64,000 nt of DNA from Apricaphanius iberus (Eukaryota > Chordata > Actinopteri > Cyprinodontiformes > Aphaniidae). Below, piece after piece: positions 22,270-33,607 of the stretch. The translations under genes and the position numbers were made by a program. Within the stretch, counting starts at the first letter, position 1. Each line of letters opens with the position of its first letter. The notes under the pieces were generated by a model, which was given only the letters and a program-made list of their open reading frames with translations, was not told the DNA's origin and searched no databases. The stretch spans positions 573,501-637,500 of the forward strand of contig JAPXFQ010001673.1 of NCBI GenBank assembly GCA_028564705.1. The letters are read 5' to 3'.

Positions 22270-23885
22270 GCGGCCTGTATCCCCTTGGATATCTTACCAA
22301 TAGGTTTTCTTTAAAAAAGTCCTCCCAGCCATCAAGGCGGATCTGATCAAAATAGTTAACTCATCCCTCCTATCAGTTGTCTTCCCCAAAGCCTTAAAAA
22401 CAGCAGTTATTAAACCAATACTATAAAGAAGAACCTAAACAGCACATTAATGCAAAACTACAGACCAATCTCTAATCTCCCATTTATCAGAAAAATTATT
22501 GAAAAGGCTGTATTTCAACAGTTAAACAGCTTCCTAAAAAAGAACAACCACTTTTATATTTATCAGTCTGCTTTTCGTAGGCACCACAGCACAGAGACAG
22601 CCCTCGTCAAAGTCTTCAATGACATCCGTACAAATACTGACTGTGGTAATACCACAGTACTGGTGCTATTAGAGCTTAATGTGGCGTTTGACACCGTTGA
22701 TCATGATATATTACAGGAACATCTAAAGAGCTGGGTCGGACTCTCTGGTACGGCACGCGATTGGTTCAAACCAACAACAGGAACTTCTTTGTGTCAATTA
22801 GTCAATTCTCATCACAAAACGCAGAAACCACATGTGGGGTCCCCCAGGGTTCCATCCTTGGGCCCCCCCTATTTAGCATCTACATGCTCCCATTAAACCA
22901 GATTATAACAACAAATAATATCAACTACCACAGTTATGCTGACGACACTCAACTTTATGTGTCAATGTCACCAGGTTATGTTGAACCCGTCCAAACCCTT
23001 AATAAATGCATTGAGAAAATTAACAACTGGATGTCCCATAATTTCCTCCAACTGAACAAAAACAAAAGTCAAGTACTTATCTTTGGACCCAAAAAAGATT
23101 GTTTAAATATCAGTACACAACTTCAGATGGTCCAACTAGAAACTACCAACCAGGCCAGAAATCTAGGTATAATAATGGACTCCGACCTGAACTTCCAGGG
23201 TCACATAAAGGCAATAACAAGATCAGCTTTCTATCACCTGAGGAGCATTTCTAGGATTGAAGGATTGATGACACAAAGAGACCTAAAAAAATTAATCCAC
23301 ACATTTATTTCTAGCCGCCTTGATTACTGTAAAATTATCTTCACAGGTCTACCTAAAAAATCAGACAGCTGCAGCTGATCCAGGATGCTGCTGCTCATGT
23401 TGTCACTAGAACCAAGAAAGTAGAACACATCACCCCAGTTCTAGTCCTTACACTGGCTCTCTGTAGCTCAGAGAATAGACTTCAAAGTGCTTTTATTAGT
23501 CTATAAATCATTAAATGGGTTAGCACCAGAGTAAATTAACAATCTGCTATCATGGTACAAACCATCCAGATCACTCAAGTCCTTCAGCTCTAATCTACTG
23601 ATCGTCCCTAGACCCAGAACCAAACGTAGAGAAGCAGCTTTCAGTTTCTATGCTCCCCACATCTGGAATAAACTGCCGGATGAATTAAAAACTGCAGAGA
23701 TACTAAACTCTTTTAAATCTAAATTAAAAACGTACCTATTTAGATATGCTTATGAGTAACCAATACTATTATTAAATGGCTTTATCTTAAATTTTTGTTT
23801 TTTATTCTATTGTTTATTTTACAAATGGTCGTTTATGCTTTCTCTTACTGATTCTATGTTTTTAATTTTCCAATTTCTGTGATCA
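22270..23885 (+). mobile_element. 5'-truncated L2/Rex1-like LINE
   Basis: It holds the reverse transcriptase and C-terminal part of a LINE ORF2, followed by about 125 bp of AT-rich 3' untranslated sequence. The start near 22270, inside the thumb-proximal lead (FFKKVLPAIKADLIKIVNSS in translation), shows 5' truncation, typical of reverse transcription that stopped early. It lies inside the MITE at 22150-24249 and is therefore younger than it. Confidence 0.8.
22277..23758 (+). pseudogene. LINE reverse transcriptase, frameshifted
   Basis: Frame 1 (22450-22896) gives NYRPISNLPF, FRRHHSTETAL and a region DTVDHDILQEHL that corresponds to the first catalytic aspartate block. A shift near 22760 moves the reading to frame 2 (22761-23378), with CGVPQGSILGPPLFSIYMLP, the intact catalytic YADD at SYADDTQLY and a C-terminal LGIIMDSDLNFQGHI. 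A stop and further shifts lead into LWNKLPD-type C-terminal sequence written as HIWNKLPDELKTAE near 23660. At least two frameshifts and several stops make it non-functional. The order of blocks is that of L2/Rex1 elements of the Jockey superfamily. Confidence 0.85.
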
Positions 23886-24734
23886 GAAGACGTCACACAC
23901 AACCCACTCATTTTACGGAAGTAAAAATGGCGGTTACAAAATCTTCACAAATCAAGTCCAAAACTACACTTTCTGTCTATTGTCTGGCTTTTTCTCCAGT
24001 GTCCACCATGTTTATTCAAGCGTTTGCCTCCTTCTGTGTAGATTAATAATGTTTGTCTCATGTCAGTGATCTACAAGATGGTTTTAATGCAACATGAGGC
24101 TGCAGTCGCTTTCAAAAACATCAGAAATGTACTGGATTTAATATCACATATAGAGACCATGAGATTTGATTTGTTCAGACTGTCATTAAAATCAAATATG
24201 GGTCGATATGACCAAAAAAGTTGTATTTGATGCAGTTTGAACATAGTGCAATGGATGTCCAATGAACATTTTCTTCCAGCTAAGCTCTGGATGTCTGCAG
24301 CTCCTCCAGAATTACCACGGTCCTCTTGGATATTTCGTATTGGGCTATCACACAGAATCCCTAAAAATATATTGAATCAGTAGATGTAATGCAACAAAAA
24401 AGACAAAGCTGAAAGGGGTGTCAATCCTGTTGCTCTCAGCGAATTGGGTTGGCTTGTGGCTCTAAGCAAAAAGATGGAAGCACTTAAAGGACTAACACCC
24501 TTTAAGGTGACCTGTGTGTAATAAATAGGCTACATAAATCAGCAAAGGTTATAAGCCTGACAGAAACTATTTGTCTGCTTTTTACATGATTCGGTAGCAA
24601 AGAAACCAAACATAGCATTTGTTTAAAAACAACAATTTAGGAAAGGCAAAAAAATAAAATGTATCTAAAAGTATGAGGATTAAAAACAGATAAAACACAA
24701 GAATAAATACAAGAAAACATGTAGTACATGTAAT

Positions 24735-25372
24735 ACAATGGAATAGTTTATTGTCATTGTACAAGTACAACAAGATTAGGTAGCAGCTCCTATGAGCAAC
24801 TAACAATAACAGTATACAAAAGAAACACACAATAATTAATATGAATTATAAAAGGATAAAAACAGTAGAAGTGGAAATACAAATACTGATATTACACAAT
24901 TAAAAAAATCCCCAGTAAGTGCAAAGTGACAAGTGAAGTGGTTTGTTAGTGTAAAACAAATGAGTTTTAACAAGTTGTTAAAAACAATTTACCAAAAGCA
25001 TAAAAAAGGACATTTACTGTATGTCAACAATCAATATTACTCAAAAGCAACTCCAAACAGTAGAGTTTTAATCTTTGATTTGAAAGAACCTGACAATTCA
25101 GCAGCTTTGCCGTCATCAGGAAGTTTATTCCACATTTGTAGGGCATAGAAGCTGAAAGCTGCTTCTCCATGTTTGGTTCTAATTCTAGGAATTTTTAGTA
25201 AACTAGAGTTGGAGGACCTGAGTGGTCTGCTGGGTTGGTATAGTGACCACAAGTTTTCAACATACGTTGGTGCTATACCATTTAGTGATTTACAAACTAG
25301 TGGGGGTGTTTTAAAATCTATTCTCTGAGCTACAGGGAGCCAGTGTAGGGGCTTTAGACTCTTTCAAAAAGA
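24735..25372 (-). mobile_element. 3' end of an L2/Rex1-like LINE, minus strand
   Basis: Minus-strand translation of 25252-25037 gives RTKHGEAAFSFYALQMWNKL and PDDGKAAELSGSFKSKIKTL, the C-terminal tail of L2/Rex1 ORF2. Further upstream (25370-25253) is PLHWLPVAQRIDFK in broken frames. The 3' untranslated part runs to about 24735 and includes TTGTACTTGTACAATGACAA followed by TAAA, a LINE tail with polyadenylation signal. The copy is severely 5'-truncated. Confidence 0.75.
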
Positions 25373-25974
25373 AAAGCAAATACCAATGAATCTATCAACT
25401 TGTTACGGTGTTGTTGGAGACTTTAGGGTGAACCATGTAACGTTGTTACTCTTCTCACCGAGGGGCGCTCTCCCGTCTCAGACCGCGAAGGCAACCAGTC
25501 TGCACCACCTGTTCCATTGGCTGAAATTACAAACCGACTAATTGAGCTCTAGTTAAGGCTCATGCAGTTGTGTGTGTGGGGGTTGGGAAGAGTGAAAATG
25601 CTGACAACTTTGTCCACCCTGTTTAAAAGTTCCATCCGCGCCCCTGATAACAGTGTACATCAGAAGTTGGGCCAGAGATGTTTGTAGTCACATTAACCGG
25701 CAGGGTAAAAAAAACAAACATAATCTATTGCATGGGGGTTTAGATGTTATTCTGGAGTCTGAATCTGTGTTCTGCTGCCACACATGAGACTGGAATTAAG
25801 CGCCACCTCAGGCCAAGTTTTGTGATAAGGAAACATTTCTCTAATTGAAGCAATCAGAAGTGGAAAAGACTCTCTGAACCAGGGCCCTAGTGGGACTCAT
25901 TTTCAGCCCTGGAGTGTAATGCCTCAGACTGGCCCAGTTTATATCATAATCTGTTTTTATTGTGTAATTACAAT
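25373..25974. other. Gene-free stretch
   Basis: Mixed-composition DNA without recognisable exon or repeat terminus. Confidence 0.4.
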
Positions 25975-26991
25975 CAGGGTCGGAAATTCAAATTTTGAGT
26001 CACCGGCCAAGTAGATGAAAAATATTTAACCCTAACCCTTACCGGACAAAATTCTAAATGATTTTTACACACATATACTGAAACACATTATTCCATTATA
26101 TGATATTATGTAGGAGCCAAACATAAAGGGGTGACAACTTCAAAAATAGTTACTAAGAAAAACAACATTTTGGTCAGTTCTGATTTTTTTAGAAATATAT
26201 TTTTGAAAAAGAAAAAATACATTATTGTATCTTAAAGAATTTATTTATTTTACATAACAGTTCGTAGCAATAACGTACCTAAGTTAACACATTTTTGTGA
26301 AAAAAGTTGCAATGTTTTTATTTGTGATTTTATATTACATTTTCACATAACCCTTAGCAAAAATAAAATTACTTTAAATATAATTTTAACTAATTAAAAC
26401 GTTAAAATGTGACCAGCTCATATTGGATCCCCAATAAACGAACATCTTTGGTTTTATTTTAGTGCTGCAATCCAAGACCCACCCTGGGCCCTTTTAGCCC
26501 CTCTAATTAACCTCCTAGATAGGCTACACCCCTGCTCAGCAGTACTGATAGGAATTGCTCCTCATTAATCTAAAAACTCACAGGAGTCTCTGTGTTAGAA
26601 GAGAGTGAGAACATTTTATTACTTTGGTTGCAGAGCATTATCAAAAGTCTGGGGCTTTATGACGGTTTAACTTTGGCCAAAAGCACCACCAGCTACGCTC
26701 TCGGATCCACTGCCGAAGTTACCACAGCAAAGCCGAAATAAAAGGAAACTAGACTTGAGGTCGGATGAAGCAATTTTTAATCCTAAATAACTCTGAGGAT
26801 TTAAAAAGTAATTGAAACCACAGCTTTCAGTGAGTCTGTTTTGAAACCTTGCGGCTTGCTGCTGCGCCGTGTCACTAATTACAGCCGTTTGTTTTCCTCA
26901 TCGGACACACGGATTTCTTATTTTGGATTCAAACTGTGAATTTCGGCAACAGGTGAAGTATTGTCAGGTCCGGAATGAGGAAAATTAGGTA

Positions 26992-28569
26992 CAGACGTGG
27001 ACAAAATTGTTGGTACCCTTCATTAAATAAAAGAAAACCTCATAATGGTCACAGAAATAACTTTAATCTGACAAAAATAATAATAAATAAAAATTATATA
27101 AATGTTGACCAATGAAAGTCAGACATTGCTTTTCATCCATGCTTCAACAGAATTATTTAAAAAATAAATGCATGAAACAGGCCTGGACAAAAATGATGGT
27201 ACCCCTAGAAAAGAATGAAAATAATGTGACCAAAGGGACATGTTAATCCAAGGTATGTCCACTAATCAGCATCCTAGGTGTCTACAATCCTGTAATCACT
27301 CAGTGGGCCTATATATAGGACTCCAGGTAGTCACTGTGTTGTTTGGTGACGTGGTGTGTACCACACTCAATATAAACCAGAGGAAGCAAAGGAAAGAGTT
27401 GTCTCAGGAGATGAGAAAGAAAATCATAGACAAGCATGTTAACTGTAAAGGCTATAAGACCATCTCCAAGCAGCTAGATGTTTCTGTGACTACAGCTGCA
27501 CATGTCATTCAGTAATGTACGATCCATGGGACTGTAGCCAACCTCCCTGGACGTGGCTGCAGGAGGAAAATTGATGACAGATCAAAGAGACGGATAATCC
27601 AAATGGTAACAAAAGAGCCTAGAAAGACTTCAAAATAGATCCAAGCTGAACTTTATGCTCAAGGAACATCAGTGTCAGATCGGAACATCCTTCGCTGTTT
27701 GAGCCAGAGGACAAATCATTAAAAAAAAACAGACTGGAGTATGCCAAACTACATGCTGACGAGCCACAAAGCTTCTGGGAGAATGTCCTGTGGACAGATG
27801 AGACAAAAATTTTACTTTTTGCCAAGGCACATCAGCTCTATGTTCACAGACGGAAAAATGATGCATATCTAGAAAAGAACACGGTGCCTACTGTGAAACA
27901 TGGGGGAGGCTCAGTTATGTTCTGGGGCTGATTTGCTGCATCTGACACAGGGTGTCTTGAATCTGTGCAGGGTACAATGAAATCTCAAGACTATCAGGGG
28001 ATTCTAGAGAGAAATGTGCTGGCCAGTGTCAGAAAGCATGGTCTCAGTCGCAGGTCACGGGTCTTACAACAGGAAAATGACCCAAAACACACAGCTAAAA
28101 ACACCCAAGAAGGGCTAAGAGGAAAACACTGGCCTTCTATGAGCCCTGATCTCAATCCTATTGAGCATCTTTGGAAGGAGCTGAAACGTGCTGTCTGGAA
28201 AAGGCGCCCTTCAAACCGGAAACAACTAGAACAGTTTGCTCATGAGGAGTGGGCCAAAATACCTGCTGAGAGGTGCAGAAGTCTCATTGACAGTTACAGG
28301 AATCATTTGATTGCAGTGATTGCCTCAAAAGGTTGTGCAACCAAATATTAAGTTGTGGGTACCATCATTTTTGTCCAGGCCTGTTTCATGCATTTATTTT
28401 TTAAATAATTCCGTTGAAGCATGGATGAAAAGCAATGTCTGACTTTCATTGGTCAACATTTATATAATTTTTATTTATTATTACTTTTGTCAGATTAAAG
28501 TTATTTCTGTGACCATTATGAGTTTTTCTTTGATTTAATGAAGGGTACCAACAATTTTGTCCACGTCTG
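26992..28569 (+). mobile_element. Complete Tc1-like transposon of the IR/DR type
   Basis: The element is 1578 bp, flanked by the expected TA duplications (26990-26991 and 28570-28571). Inverted repeats of 213 bp lie at 26992-27204 and 28357-28569 and differ at about 4 positions. Each carries an outer direct repeat (GTGGACAAAATTGTTGGTAC) and an inner one (CTGGACAAAAATGATGGTAC). Long inverted repeats with two transposase sites are the IR/DR plan known from Sleeping Beauty-like members of the Tc1 family. The high repeat identity indicates recent movement. The single gene inside is inactive, so it was probably mobilised by another copy's enzyme. Confidence 0.93.
27372..28351 (+). pseudogene. Tc1-like transposase, multiply inactivated
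   Basis: The N-terminal helix-turn-helix region reads KELSQEMRKKIIDKH and YKTISKQLDVSVTT. The catalytic domain shows first D in VLWTDETK (codon 27797-27799), VKHGGGSVMFWG, second D in ENDPKHT (28079-28081) and E in LNPIEHLW (28163-28165). Breaks: stops TAA at 27513 and TAG at 27636, a frameshift in the A run near 27720, and stop TGA at 27929 in place of the usual Cys codon of WGCF. Only 27 residues separate the second D from E, whereas Tc1 enzymes have 34, so seven codons are missing near 28132. The C terminus ends normally at 28351. Confidence 0.9.
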
Positions 28570-28770
28570 TATGTTGGCATTCAGCTTTCTCGTACGCTTG
28601 TGTACATCACATGCAGACAGCAGAGGAGCGTCACAAAAATCCTTAGAAATGAGGAATACATAACTAATTTGGTGCAAACATTTACTCGCCATGTGGTGGA
28701 TTGCGCTCCAAATTTTACTCGCCAAACAAAAAATTTGCACGCATTTGGTGAGTGTTAATTTCGGACCGTG

Positions 28771-29722
28771 GTTACAACCTTACATATTAAAGCTACAGCA
28801 ACACACTGTTCTGTACAGCCTTGTTATTCAGATTATTTTTCTGAAAATGGCAAATTTGTGGAAATAAGGTTTAACTGCTTCACAAGGTAGATGAATTTGA
28901 GCATATATTCGCATCTACATTATTCTTTACAACACATCCATTAAAAATATCAGAATCTACATTTGTCTACATCTCTGTCTGAGTAGATTCTCCCTTTCAC
29001 ACTTCCTCCAGCTTCCTTAAACTCACCTGATTCACCTGTGTCACAGTAAAATAAAAAAAATAAAAATTATATAAAGCTTTAGTGCATTTGAAATGGAAAA
29101 CACATTTGACATAACCCATTGGTTTTCAATAGGACAACATGCAGGCCTATTTCATTTTATTTTCATTTTTCTATAGAAAATATGAACATTTGTATTTATT
29201 GTCTTTAGAAGAAAAAAATATACCAGGTCACTGTTATTTTGGCATAGAAAGTGGTTTTATTGGAACTAATCCCTGCTTGTTCACACACCTGTTCCTTCTA
29301 TACCGACAAGATAAATCCCCTCATCACTACTGACTCTGCTTCTGAAGATAAATCTAATTTAAAAAAAGGTCATAATTCTCAGCACACATCTTCCAATTTT
29401 ATAAAGCCTCTGATTCAGTCACATCGGTTTTATCATTGTAGTGCTGAATTAGCTACCAAGGCACTTTTCATATGGAGCAGGTCTACGCCATGCTCTTCAT
29501 TATTTTAATCCTAATTTATAATATTTAATTAATAAGTAATCCTGCCCTCTGTGGACCTGTGGGCTCAGATTGCTCGATGCTGTTTTTTACTCCGAGGAGC
29601 TACAAGGTAGCTTCCCACGTATAAGGTGTCGGATTGTATTAGTAAAATGATATGTCATGCTAGATGCCACAACATCACACAATTATTTGACCTGATAATT
29701 CTTTAATTTAAATCTATCTATC
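28771..29722. other. Gene-free AT-rich stretch
   Basis: No gene or named repeat was recognised. Two overlapping open frames at 29139-29508 have no domain and are AT-driven. Confidence 0.4.
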
Positions 29723-29790
29723 TCCAGCTGTCAACGGGCGAGAGGCAGGGTACACCCTGTACAGGTCGCCAGTCCATCACAGGGCCATGT
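29723..29790 (-). mobile_element. RTE-like LINE or SINE 3' tail, minus strand
   Basis: TCTCCAGCTGTCAACGGGCG, then GAGGCAGGGTACACCCTGTA and CAGGTCGCCAGTCCATCACA, is the reverse complement of the tail at 58886-59021. Only the core is kept. Confidence 0.65.
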
Positions 29791-30015
29791 ATGGCAAGCC
29801 ATTTTGTAAAAAAACAAAAACAAAAAAAAAACTCCATATCTTCGATATCAACATTTTGTGTGCCAACTATGTGACTAACACTGACTTGTTAAATATTTTC
29901 CCCTACTAGTTTGAACTTTGCCAAACTAATACAGAAGTCATTTTACTTTTACCACTAACTGATTTCTGCCTAGTTATACCTTTGGCACACTAGTACAACT
30001 TGGCTTTGTCATAGT
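29788..30015. repeat. ACTAGT-containing repeat, copy 2 (short)
   Basis: It begins GGCAAGCCATTTTGTAAAAA and, after an A-rich expansion, CTCCATATCTTCGATATCA, collinear with 7107-7150 of copy 1. Then come ATGTGACTAACACTGACTTG, CCTACTAGTTTGAAC and CACACTAGTACAACTTGG. It is much shorter than copy 1 and ends near GTGCACCGGCCCTTGCGG, which may correspond to GTGCAACGCCTCTGGGGC at the end of copy 1. Confidence 0.6.
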
Positions 30016-30845
30016 GCACCGGCCCTTGCGGCCCAAATTGTACTTAAATTGTTTCTGTGCTCCATATTAGCCAAAAAAAAGCATTAGCCTTCTGTGAACT
30101 GTTTCCTGAGCCATAAATTAAGCCTCAGTGGGTGGAATCCTGCGGGTGGAACATAGCAGAAAGGTGGCAGTGTCTGGCACACATTGGGCTCTTTGGAGCG
30201 TGTCTAAACAGCGGCACAGGCATCAGTAACTTTTTAACTTGCAGTCAGCTCCTGGTCAGCAAGTTTGGTGGTGTCTGGGAAACTTTTCTCTAATTGATTT
30301 ATTCACCTGGACTCTGCAAAAATGACGGACAGCCTTCAGATTTTTCTTCTACACCCCTGGTGTAGATTTGCAATGGGTTTTTTTCTGTAAAAATAAATTT
30401 AAGGACGAAATTTCTGGTGACGAACTCCCACATATATTTGGGTTTAAAATAGCTGGAATTACACAGAGGCATGTCACCTCATTAAAATATCTTTACTCAA
30501 CATTTTGAAGATTTTACCTCTTTGAGATCCAAATAAGTGGAAAGCAAACTGCTGCAGCTCATGATTTTCTCAAAATAATTTGAAATATTCCATTGGATGG
30601 TACAAAAAAAATAGATGGCAATTGAAAACTACAGCCGACATTCCCAGGTCTGGCTGTTTAAACAAGCGTGAAAGCAGTCCGCACGATGCTGAAAGAAACA
30701 TACTAATTCCGTGATATGTCATGATCCCCGACAAATGTAGGCTCTTGCTGTTGTTTATATGGATGACTGCGTAATCAGACAGAAGCTGAACCTGGTTCTT
30801 GTGAGGAAGAATTTGGTCTCTGACAAAAGAGTGTTTGGTTACTGA
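30016..30845. other. Gene-free complex stretch
   Basis: No coding region or terminus was recognised. Sequence complexity is high at 30130-30310 and 30430-30600, so conserved non-coding DNA is possible. Confidence 0.35.
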
Positions 30846-31163
30846 TGCCTCTTGCTACGTCTTATAGCCTCCTTTCATAAAAGGTGGCACTTAGATTCCA
30901 CACAACTGGACATAATTTCACTAATTATATGACTTCTGAAGGTAATTGGTTCCACCAGAGTTTTTTATGGGCTTCCTATACATATGCACTCAATAATTGT
31001 CTGTTTTCTATTTCTATTCCTATGAATTTCTCATTTCACTTCACCTACTTAAACTACTGTGTAATGACATAAAATTCAGATCTACAAAACACTGAACTTC
31101 ATGCTGTAATGTACCAAAATTCGAAAAAAAGTCAAGAGGGTTGAATACTTTTGCAAGGCACTG
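30846..31163. mobile_element. Right-hand end of a Tc1-like element
   Basis: The sequence ends GAATACTTTTGCAAGGCACT followed by G and TA (31164-31165), i.e. a CAGTGCCTTGCAAAAG terminus reverse-complemented, bordered by the expected TA. Upstream phrases ACTTCTGAAGGTAATTGGTT and TCATTTCACTTCACC fit the long inverted repeat of that family. No transposase coding and no left terminus remain. Confidence 0.7.
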
Positions 31164-31168
31164 TATGC

Positions 31169-32519
31169 CCACCATAGACCCAGCATCCTTTTTGTGTATG
31201 CTGCCAAAATTTTGGGTGCACACAGCATAGAGCTCCAAATACATTACCACTGCTGCACACTCTCACATAGTGCTTACATTTTCAAGTATGACAGAAAAAG
31301 ATAGTTTATTTTCTCTCCCTCTCTGTCTCTGGATTTCTAAAAAAATTATGAGCATAAAAGACAAGATTTTGACGGGGAGGAACATCAAGCGATTGTTAGC
31401 ATAAACTCAGAATGTAAGGGCTTGTTTGACAATTTTAGATTTAAAGGAACAACACAAAGCAAATGCCATTAATGTTTTATTTTTGCATATGATCATTGTG
31501 CCTAGAAGAAAAAAAGTTGTGCTTAAGCTGCACACAAATGTGAGTCTCTGACAGTAAAATTACGAGTCGAGTATTTCTCGCTCCATTTATTTATTTATTT
31601 ACTTATTTATTTATTTATTTTTGTGGGCTGTTTCTAAACTTTGGTTGCTGTTTGCTCTGCAGGTTGGCCCTTCATTCATTCTCTTTGCTGAGAGACAAAT
31701 AGAGGGTTATTCCGTTTCCTCATAGTGTGATAGCAGGCTTCGATGGGTGGAAAGTGTAATTTGTTTCCACATTTACGCTTGCATTCCATTAGCATCTCAC
31801 AAGAGGCACAAGCCCTGCAGAGATGCAGACATGAGGTGGTGTAAAATGTCTCACTCTTAAACGGCATAAAAGAGAAGAAAAAGTAGAAATGAAGACTAGT
31901 AAGGAGCAGAGATAAATATGACATCAAAACAGATTATGAATAGATGTATAATCATATACGTATACGTGTATTTTTTGTTTTTGCAGACATTCTTTTAAAA
32001 CTCGAACCTTTTTCAAAATGAATCAATGTGGGAAAATGAATCCCAGGTTATACCAGTCTATACTTTGCTGTTTTAAAGCTACACTGAATAGGAGATGGTC
32101 CTCAATCCATTGTTCTTTTCCTAGATTTTGAGCTGGAGATCAACAATCTAGCGTTAAATAAATATAAAATGCCCCCTCAAATTATGTGACAAATCAGAAC
32201 CTTTGATTGTAGAGACCAACTTTGGCGTCAGTATCCATCTGTGTTGTATGGCTGCATTTTCTTACATTCTCCAAATCGACTGGACATCACAATAGGTATT
32301 ATTTAATGTTTTAATATTTTATAAGTTCTTTTTTATTCAATATTATCCAAATAAACCAACATAACTCCCCCCCCCCCCCCCACAGTCAGGACTGACGTTG
32401 CTCCTTAGTTGGTTAAATCTAACATATCAAGAACTATTTTTGTCTCGTTTTTGAAAACATGTTGGAAAAATAAAAGTTTTAGAGCTGTCTGACCAAAAAG
32501 CATAACATTGCACATTTAG
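31169..32519. other. Gene-free stretch with simple repeats
   Basis: No exon was recognised. It contains the ATTT microsatellite at 31583-31621 and a run of 15 C at 32367-32381. Confidence 0.45.
31583..31621. repeat. (ATTT)n microsatellite
   Basis: About nine units of ATTT with one ACTT interruption. Confidence 0.95.
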
Positions 32520-32982
32520 GAGGCAGCAGGTGAAACTGGGTAGTTCACATTCAGCACCCAATCCATAAGCACTGGTGCCCCCCTGGGATGCGTTCTCTCC
32601 CCACTGCTCTTCTGCCTTTACACCACTGACTGCACCTCAAGGGACCCTTCTATGAAACTCCTGAAGTTTGCAGATGACCCCACCGTCATTGGACTCATCT
32701 GTGACGGTGACGAGTCTTCATACAGAAGGGAAGCAGAACAGCTGGTCCTCTGGTGCAGTCAGAACCACCTGGAGCTAGGAGTCAGGAAGAGGCCACCATC
32801 AGAATCTCCTCTCACAATTTTCAACAAGACTGTCCCCATACTGGAGTCTTTCAGGTTCCTATGATCCACCATCGCCCGGGACCTGAAGTGGACCTCCTAT
32901 AAGGTCCCTATAAGGACTCTATAAGGAAGAAGGCCCAGCAATGGCTGTACTTTCTGCGTCAGCTCAGTAATGCTGCGTTCAG

Positions 32983-33607
32983 ACCACAGGCTTTGTCAGC
33001 GTCAAGCAAAGCTCACAAAGTATCTAGTTTGACGCTTCTATGCTGAAGCTTGCAAAGCTTGCAAAGCCTGCCACTTCTGAGCAAAAAAGAGCGCGTGGGC
33101 GGAGCCTCTTCTGTTGACGGACATTCTGAGCTATGATGGATCTCATTGAGAGAGTGGCTTGGCTTTATTTGCTTAAAGCTAGACAACATCAACTTCTGCT
33201 GCATTAGCGCTGTTTGTGGATACACCCCATTCTTCGGATGAGTTCTGAGTTTGGGGAGTTTAACCATTTGCTCCAGGAGCTACATATGGATGAGGTTCGC
33301 TACCAGAGCTACTATCGTTTGTCCCGCGCCCAATTTGACAACCTCCTGAACCGCATCGGTGCTCAGATCTCCTGCCAAAACCCCCTGATTGGTTTATGCG
33401 CTGCTTCAGGACCGTCAAAACTGTTAAAAGTTCAGCTATCTGGCTTTTGGCGCTTTGAAGCTTGAAAAGCAGGAAAAGCTTAAAACGTTGACGGAGCCAA
33501 CGCTCACAAAGCGCTGCAGGAACTGCGACGCTCCTCCAACGGCCTCCGCCATAGACTTAACAGGTAATGTTGACGTTGCTGACGCTGACTAAGCCCGTGG
33601 TCATGAC
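32983..33607 (+). mobile_element. PIF/Harbinger-type transposon, internally deleted
   Basis: The left end GTTCAGACCACAGGCTTTGT and the right end, reverse-complemented GTCATGACCACGGGCTTAGT, both continue CAGCGTCA. It interrupts the coding frame of the LINE at 32520-33985. Exact ends and target duplication could not be fixed. It contains the first exon-like part of a Harbinger transposase and lacks the catalytic core. Confidence 0.75.
33136..33395 (+). pseudogene. N-terminal fragment of a Harbinger (HARBI1-like) transposase
   Basis: From the ATG at 33136 the frame reads MMDLIERVAWLYLLKARQHQ, meets one TAG stop near 33205, and continues in the same frame with FGEFNHLLQELHMDEVRYQS and YYRLSRAQFDNLLNRIGAQI. 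The E-F-N/H-x-L-x-x-E-L and FR/YR-M/LSRxQFDxLL patterns are characteristic of the Harbinger transposase N terminus. Sequence after about 33380 no longer matches, so an internal deletion removed the DDE domain. This is a relic, not a host HARBI1 gene. Confidence 0.8.

Larger units (their letters stand above)
22150..24249. mobile_element. MITE interrupted by a LINE
   Basis: The left end GGCTAAGTTCACACTGTAGG and the right end, reverse-complemented GCACTATGTTCAAACTGCAT, are degenerate inverted copies of a GGCTA-GTTCACACTG terminus common in fish. Left-side words (AAAGCTCAATTCCTATTTTT, AAATCCGAATTT) and right-side words (AAATATGGGTCGATATGACC) also fit that family. Without the LINE it would be about 480 bp. 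Confidence 0.55.
21895..24432 (-). mobile_element. Tc1-like element, split by later insertions
   Basis: The left piece (21895-22149), minus strand, encodes DGGNIMVWACC near 22030-22000, the Tc1 block that precedes the second catalytic aspartate. The right piece (24250-24432) carries GATGTCTGCAGCTCCTCCAG and then CTATCACACAGAATCC, TTGAATCAGTAGATGTAATG and AAAGGGGTGTCAATCC. That order matches the 3' half of a Tc1 family whose ends read AAGGCACTGTA. The two pieces abut when the MITE at 22150-24249 is removed. All coding frames are broken and the outermost terminus is lost. Confidence 0.65.
25975..28770. mobile_element. hAT-type element carrying a Tc1 insertion
   Basis: The left end CAGGGTCGGAAATTCAAATT and the right end, reverse-complemented CACGGTCCGAAATTAACACT, are inverted hAT-style termini. 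Flanks ATTACAAT (25967-25974) and GTTACAAC (28771-28778) agree at 6 of 8 positions with only transitions between them, a plausible aged 8-bp duplication. Subterminal GAGTCACCGGCCAAGT and CTCGCC words fit the same family. Minus the Tc1 copy it is about 1.2 kb, with no coding potential seen. Confidence 0.6.

Noticed and set aside
33136..33395. Host HARBI1 gene exon
   Set aside because: It lies between Harbinger inverted ends, has an internal stop and is truncated.
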